NCBI GenBank assembly: GCA_009103225.1
Contig: RHPI01002503.1
Location: 566,624 to 630,623, forward strand
DNA length: 64,000 bases
Source of the DNA: Chlorokybus atmophyticus
Taxonomy: Eukaryota; Streptophyta; Chlorokybophyceae; Chlorokybales; Chlorokybaceae
Reading direction: 5' to 3'
This document shows, piece after piece, positions 59,568 through 64,000 of this stretch; the stretch's first letter is position 1, and every line of letters begins with the position of its first letter. Under the pieces are notes generated by a model. The model ran no database searches and was not told the DNA's origin. It saw only the letters and a program-made list of their open reading frames with translations. The position numbers and the translations under genes are program-made.

Positions 59568-60716
59568 AACTGCATGTTGGTAAGCTGGTGGATGTGCGGC
59601 TGCGCATATGCTGACTTCAAACAGCTGTGGCTGGTAATTGCAACAACTCAAGTTCAATGTGCTGATTCACCACATTCCTCGTTAAGTATGCTTAGTGCGC
59701 ATGGTTGTAAGGTTTTGCTGCAATCTTGGGTGCATGTGCGCATGTACAAGAGATAGTATGCTGCATTGCGTTATGCGTGCGTGCACAATCCACGTGGGCT
59801 ACGCTTCATGTATAAAGCTTATTAGTGGAAAGGTGTGCGTGTGCAAAGCAAAGAACACCATGAACATCATTCAACAATAAAGCACACGCAAGGCAAATCA
59901 AAGGGGCCCACAGCCGCGCTAGCTACAGTCAGACTATGCATCGGCGTGCGCTTGCTGTGCGTGGGTGCACCATCCGTGCGTGGGCTACGCTCATGCATCG
60001 GCGTGCGCCCACATGAATTGTAGTACGATCTACCACTACACTGCACCGCACTGCAATCACTGTACATGTATGCATGTAATCATTGTACATGTAGCCATTT
60101 GCAGCTATTTAGTTGCAAGTGTTCATGTATGGCAGGATAAGTTAATACGATTTGAGATGGTCGTGTGCGCAAACAGCCGGTGAATCGTCATAATACTGAT
60201 GAATGACATATGTACACACAATGTGCCGTCTTGTACACAAGCAAAAAATGGCCTACACAACGCCGACAATGCAACGTTTCATTCCCATTCCATCAATGAT
60301 TATAAGCAACAAGCAACAACGATTGCAATCAAGAAGTTAATGCGCTCGCAAACCTAATTTGATAGGTTTGCGAGCACAGTAAAATAGGTTTGCGAGCTTG
60401 ATCACGCAGTAATGACATTTACATTGTTAATGTTGTTTGCGGTTGTGGTAGTTCAAGTGGCCAGTATACCGAACTTTTAAGCTTTTATGCTTGATGCTGC
60501 ATGCTTTTATGCTTCTTTCTTTGATAACTCTTTCTAATTGTGTAGCAATACATGCAATGATGTGATTGTGCCAATACGACATGCATGGCACATGCATCAG
60601 CCAAACACAATTGCAAATTGCACTGTATATGATGTCCAATTGTAAAGGCATTCTCATATGTTCAATGCAAGATAGTGCAGCATCGCAAGCTCAGCAAGTA
60701 CACGCAGTCATTAACA
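59568..60716. other. Intergenic, no supported gene
   Basis: This is the 3' region of the SET gene followed by AT-richer sequence. It includes three short direct/inverted copies of AGGTTTGCGAGC between 60345 and 60400 and two TGCGTGGGCTACGCT-like repeats near 59800-59990. Nothing looks coding. Confidence 0.5.
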
Positions 60717-61294
60717 CCAGCAAATCACAAACACCATAGGCCGGGGCACGTAGCTAAGCTATGTGCGTGCAACTTTGTGCAACTATGTGCAATTTGGGGC
60801 GGGTAGGCGAGGCAGAGCAAGGCACACGGTAGCAAACAGAGAAAGGGTCCTTAACAAAAAGTCCAGCGTCAAGAGAGCAGTAGGCTTTAGGAAGTGAAGC
60901 AGGCATGCAGCAAGGCAAAGCGGAGGTGGGTGGAGATGCGGGTGCAGTGGTGTGCTATGAGCGGCTAGCAACATCAGCTCCGTAGTGTTAGGGTTGGACG
61001 CAGCAACACGGCTGCAGTTTTTCGGCACAACTGTGTAGCGCATGCATTCAGTCATCGGACACTTCTATGAGTCAACCCATGCATGCAAGCAAGTCCGAAG
61101 CAACTGTGCACATTGTACCGCAGATGACAATGCATTAGATTTGGTACCACGCACAAGCAATATCGCAACCAGTATCACAACCACATGACCACTAGCTACT
61201 ACACATAACTTCATGCCCATGATTATAAGCACCAACCAAGCACACAGATTGCATGTACACACAACATGCAACAGCGTTCAATAACTGCCGGGCT

Positions 61295-61332
61295 ATGCAT
61301 ACAAGCTAGCTACGTAGCTAGCTTGTATGCAT
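61295..61332. repeat. 38-bp perfect palindrome, copy 1
   Basis: ATGCATACAAGCTAGCTAC is followed at once by its exact reverse complement. Identical copies lie at 61374-61411 and 62029-62066. Each is next to TTTAATAACTGCCGTGCT-like sequence or its complement, so the palindrome seems to mark element ends. Confidence 0.9.
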
Positions 61333-61373
61333 GGTAGCTACAACATGCAACAACGTTTAATAACTGCCGTGCT

Positions 61374-61411
61374 ATGCATACAAGCTAGCTACGTAGCTAG
61401 CTTGTATGCAT
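61374..61411. repeat. 38-bp perfect palindrome, copy 2
   Basis: Identical to 61295-61332. It lies at the centre of the giant inverted repeat and is flanked by inverted copies of TAATAACTGCCGTGCT and AGCACGGCAGTTATTA. Confidence 0.9.
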
Positions 61412-62028
61412 AGCACGGCAGTTATTAAACGCTGTTGCATGTTGTGTGTACATGCAATCTGTGTGCTTGTGGTTGGTGCTCATAATCATGGGCATGAAGT
61501 TATGTGTAGTAGCTAGTGGTCATGTGCTTGTGATACTGGTTGCGATATTGCTTGTGCGTGGTACCAAATCTAATGCATTGTCATCTGCGATACAATGTGC
61601 TTTGTTGCTTCAGACTTGCTTGCTTGCATGAGTTGACTCATAGAAGTGTCCGTTGACTGAATGCCTGCGCTACACGGTTGTGCCGAAAAACTGCAGCCGT
61701 GTTGCTGCGTCCAACCCTAACACTACGGAGCTGGTGTTGCTAGCCGCTCATAGCACACCACTGCACCCGCATCTCCACCCCACTCCGCTTTGCCTTGCTG
61801 GCTTCCCTTCCTAAAGCCTACTGCTCTCTTGACGCTGTACTTCTTGTTAAGGACCCTTTCTCTGTTTGCTACCGTGTGCCTTGCTCTGCATCGCCTACCC
61901 GCCCCAAATTGCACATAGTTGCACATAGTTGCACGCACATAGCTTAGCTACGTGCCCCGGCCTATGGTGTTTTTGATTTGCTGGCATAGCACGGTAGTTA
62001 TTAAACGTTGCTGCATGTTGTAGCTACC

Positions 62029-62066
62029 ATGCATACAAGCTAGCTACGTAGCTAGCTTGTATGCAT
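62029..62066. repeat. 38-bp perfect palindrome, copy 3
   Basis: Identical to the first two copies. It is preceded by AGCACGGTAGTTATTAAACG and TTGTAGCTACC, the inverted form of the stretch between copies 1 and 2. It lies just outside the right arm of the giant inverted repeat. Confidence 0.9.
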
Positions 62067-62825
62067 GGTAAAGGTAGGTACCTATCTTTACTACAGCCCA
62101 TACCCCGTTAGGTCTGCATAAAGGCAAACTCAATTACCCGCCACATTGCCAAATATGTATCCCCGCACTTGACTGTATGGATGCGGTTTTGCTATATTTA
62201 TTTACCAAACACATTGTGGCACTCATGCCGACTTGGCATTGCCAACCACTGTGCGTCACATGCCTGGCTATCAACAAATAAAGCTGCGCTATCCTGGATG
62301 CTGTCACTTATCCAGCAGTCGCTGGGAGTGTCATCAAGAGTGCGTGTAATGTTGTGGGTGGTAGGGGACGGACCAGAGGTCGCCCCTGCAGAAATTCGGT
62401 AACAGCCCCAGAGGAGCCAGATACCGGGGTTTTGGAAATAGTTTTCAACCAGCAATTGTCGCGTCTCGGTTTTACCTCATGAACTGCGACATTGCCCCAA
62501 GCGCAAAGATGCCATCCGAGTGTCACATCCCAGAATATGTACCCCGCTTTTTCGCTGTGTCTGCAGTCGAACACTGGGCCGCATACACAACGTCAGATCG
62601 TCCGATCTCACATGCTTGATGATCTTACGGCTTTGAAGAGAGAACAACAGCACGTGAGCTTGGGGTCCTTGGCGCTGGCGTTGGCAGCGGCGGTGCCAAG
62701 GTGGCTGTACGGCCTCGGAAACTCGCACAGCGGCCTAGGCCTGGGCTTCATACAGCGCGTCAGCTCTCGCTTGTGATGAAGCAACTGGGCGGGTGGCAGG
62801 CAAGGGGGGCGGGATGTAAGCAACC
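62067..62825. other. Intergenic, no firm gene
   Basis: Short open frames only. The segment near 62610-62776 (+) reads LDDLTALKREQQHVSLGSLA and ends at a stop before the next ATG. It could belong to an upstream exon of the following gene, but no splice link was found. Confidence 0.35.
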
Positions 62826-63249
62826 ATGAGCAAGCATGCAGCTATGAGACCAGCAGCGGGAGCAACTGAGGCGACCAAGGCAAGCCCTTGCCCAGAGTTT
62901 GATCCCTCAGTGGACATTTTCAGCCGTGCGCGGGTGCTGATGGCTGAGCGAGAGAGGTGCAAGCAGCAGGAGGCTCGGGAAAGCAAAGGAAAAGGCATTG
63001 CTATGGACGGTCCGCCGGTAGCAGCAGCCGGATACGCCAGCCCCAAGCAACAGGTAACATGCATGTGTGTGCCTGTGTGGTGTGGGGTTTTGGCTGCTTG
63101 CTGCAAGTAACTGCTAAAGTGGCCTCTTGAGGCACTTTTGCATACGACAGGCTCGCGCAGACGTCGACAAGTCTGCAATCCTATCGCGTGCGCAGCAGTT
63201 CATGCAGACCAAGAGGTCTCTGCATGTGTACGGCACAAGCATAGCACAG
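62826..63249 (+). CDS. Unrecognised gene, first two exons (may continue)
   Basis: Exon 1 is 62826-63053 (MSKHAAMRPAAGATEAT ... PEFDPSVDIFSRARVLMAER) and ends at a gtaacat donor. Exon 2 is 63151-63249 (ARADVDKSAILSRAQQFMQT then KRSLHVYGTSIAQ) and ends at a gtatgtg donor. Phases agree. Both exons share an SRA-[RQ]-x-[LF]-M pattern (FSRARVLMAE, LSRAQQFMQT), which suggests a short repeated helix. No family is recognised. Later exons are not found before the window ends. Confidence 0.45.
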
Positions 63250-64000
63250 GTATGTGTGATACAATCATTGATGTCGCGATCAGCTGTATATAATGCTACC
63301 CATCGTCCAACGCATGCAAGATGCCTACCAGAAGACTCACTCGCCTGTTGCCTCTGTTGTTGAAGAGTGACCCTTTCGATAAATAAGGCAAAGGGCGCAT
63401 GGATTGGCTTGTTGCTTGGCGGCAACCAGGGAGACAGTGGGCGCGTTTTTGTCTACACCACGAACGCTGTGTGATACGTAATATGTGATTCCGTGACTGC
63501 GTGCGAGTGCTTCCTTGATGGAAACAATGTTATGTTTGGTTGTGGACGCAGAGAGTAGCAGGTAGCAGGTGGACTATCAGCATAATAAGAGGGCAAAGCA
63601 TGGCATTCTGTACGTCTGATTCTACGTGACACTCGCCTGGGTCCGTGCATGTGGGAAAACAAGCCACGCCTTGGGCCTTGACTCTATCGGTAGGAGTACT
63701 CGGAAGCCTCCAGTGGTGCTGACACTGTGTGTGCGAGCCACACAAATACCCAAATATTACCAGCAGCCCTTTGTTTACAGCTGGCGAAGGGACTCTCTAG
63801 TAGCCCAGCAGGCTGCTAAGTTGTTTCGCTATTGGTCCCTGTAGTCCCTGTAGTCCCCTGTAGTCCCTGCAGCTGGGAGTCTGCACCAATACAGAGGAGT
63901 TGGGAGGTTGTGTGCGTGGAGGTTGGCAGGCAGGCAGGCAGGCAGAACCCATGGGCTGCTTGTGTGATGCATGCAACTAGCTCAAGGACTGTGCCTCACA
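63250..64000. other. Window end, no supported gene; short tandem repeats
   Basis: TAGTCCCTG is repeated about four times at 63838-63871 and GGCA about six times near 63925-63946. No exon was identified, although the gene starting at 62826 probably has further exons here or beyond. Confidence 0.5.

Larger units (their letters stand above)
60717..61984. mobile_element. 1.27-kb giant inverted repeat (foldback-like element)
   Basis: The left arm begins CCAGCAAATCACAAACACCA (60717) and the right arm ends with its near-complement, GGTGTTTTTGATTTGCTGG (61984). The arms stay complementary for about 580-600 bp each, around a centre of roughly 100 bp made of two palindromes. Examples are GGACCCTTTCTC in the right arm against GAGAAAGGGTCC in the left, and TTGCACATAGTTGCACG against matching left-arm sequence. 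Point and short indel differences show the arms have diverged somewhat. There is no ORF with transposase features. Foldback or MITE-derived origin is inferred. Confidence 0.75.

Noticed and set aside
1-64000. CRISPR arrays, bacterial operons, phage or organelle genes
   Set aside because: Intron-rich eukaryotic genes throughout. No regularly spaced direct repeats, ribosome-binding sites or organelle gene content were seen.

Overview
The window is nuclear DNA of a eukaryote, most likely a green alga (Chlorophyta). Every confident gene is split by many short GT-AG introns, most ending in TGCAG and some with a CTAAC branch point. The gene set combines plant/plastid traits (UGP3-type UDP-glucose pyrophosphorylase, a GH100 neutral invertase with a transit-like N-terminus, a plant-type NUP35) with algal or protist traits (tiny-macrocysts-like multi-PAS membrane protein, GT29 sialyltransferase-like protein, selenoprotein S with a UGA Sec codon and a SECIS hairpin). 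Base composition is close to even, so a very GC-rich Chlorella- or Chlamydomonas-like genome is unlikely. I cannot name the species.

Layout. 1-3.6 kb: gene-free, with a Tc1/mariner-like MITE and diverged repeats. 3.6-10.6 kb (-): one eight-exon, 2160-codon gene with coiled coils, an EADSR/SPDTDT block and a Tesmin/TSO1 CXC domain, probably transposon-related. 13.4-20.9 kb (+): TmcB-like multi-PAS membrane protein with an in-frame TAA. 23.5-24.4 kb (-) and 24.5-27.3 kb (+): a small GNAT (NATD1-like) gene and ALG6, head to head. 27.3-31.1 kb: gene-poor, with a MITE and an exact 269-bp copy of part of the PAS gene ending at a single N, a likely misassembly. 31.1-34.1 kb (+): neutral invertase. 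35.4-39.0 kb (-): UGP3. 39-41.5 kb: AT-rich repeats with tRNA-like motifs. 41.5-44.2 kb (+): class II fumarase. 44.4-46.7 kb (-): GT29. 46.8-48.2 kb (+): selenoprotein S, SECIS at about 48.38-48.43 kb. 48.8-52.1 kb (-): unrecognised low-complexity multi-exon gene. 53.2-54.2 kb (+): small unrecognised gene with an assembly gap. 54.5-56.5 kb (-): NUP35. 57.3-59.6 kb (+): SET-domain histone methyltransferase. 60.7-62.1 kb: giant inverted repeat with three copies of a 38-bp palindrome. 62.8-63.2 kb (+): two exons of an unrecognised gene.

The genes do not form one pathway. ALG6 (N-glycan precursor), GT29 (Golgi glycosyl transfer) and selenoprotein S (ER-associated degradation) all act in the secretory pathway. 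UGP3 and neutral invertase both act on sugar or sugar-nucleotide pools, probably in the plastid. For all reconstructed genes except the unresolved ones, the exons joined at GT-AG sites sum to a multiple of three, which supports the models. The clearest hidden system is the selenoprotein S/SECIS pair, which a standard gene caller would truncate at the UGA.
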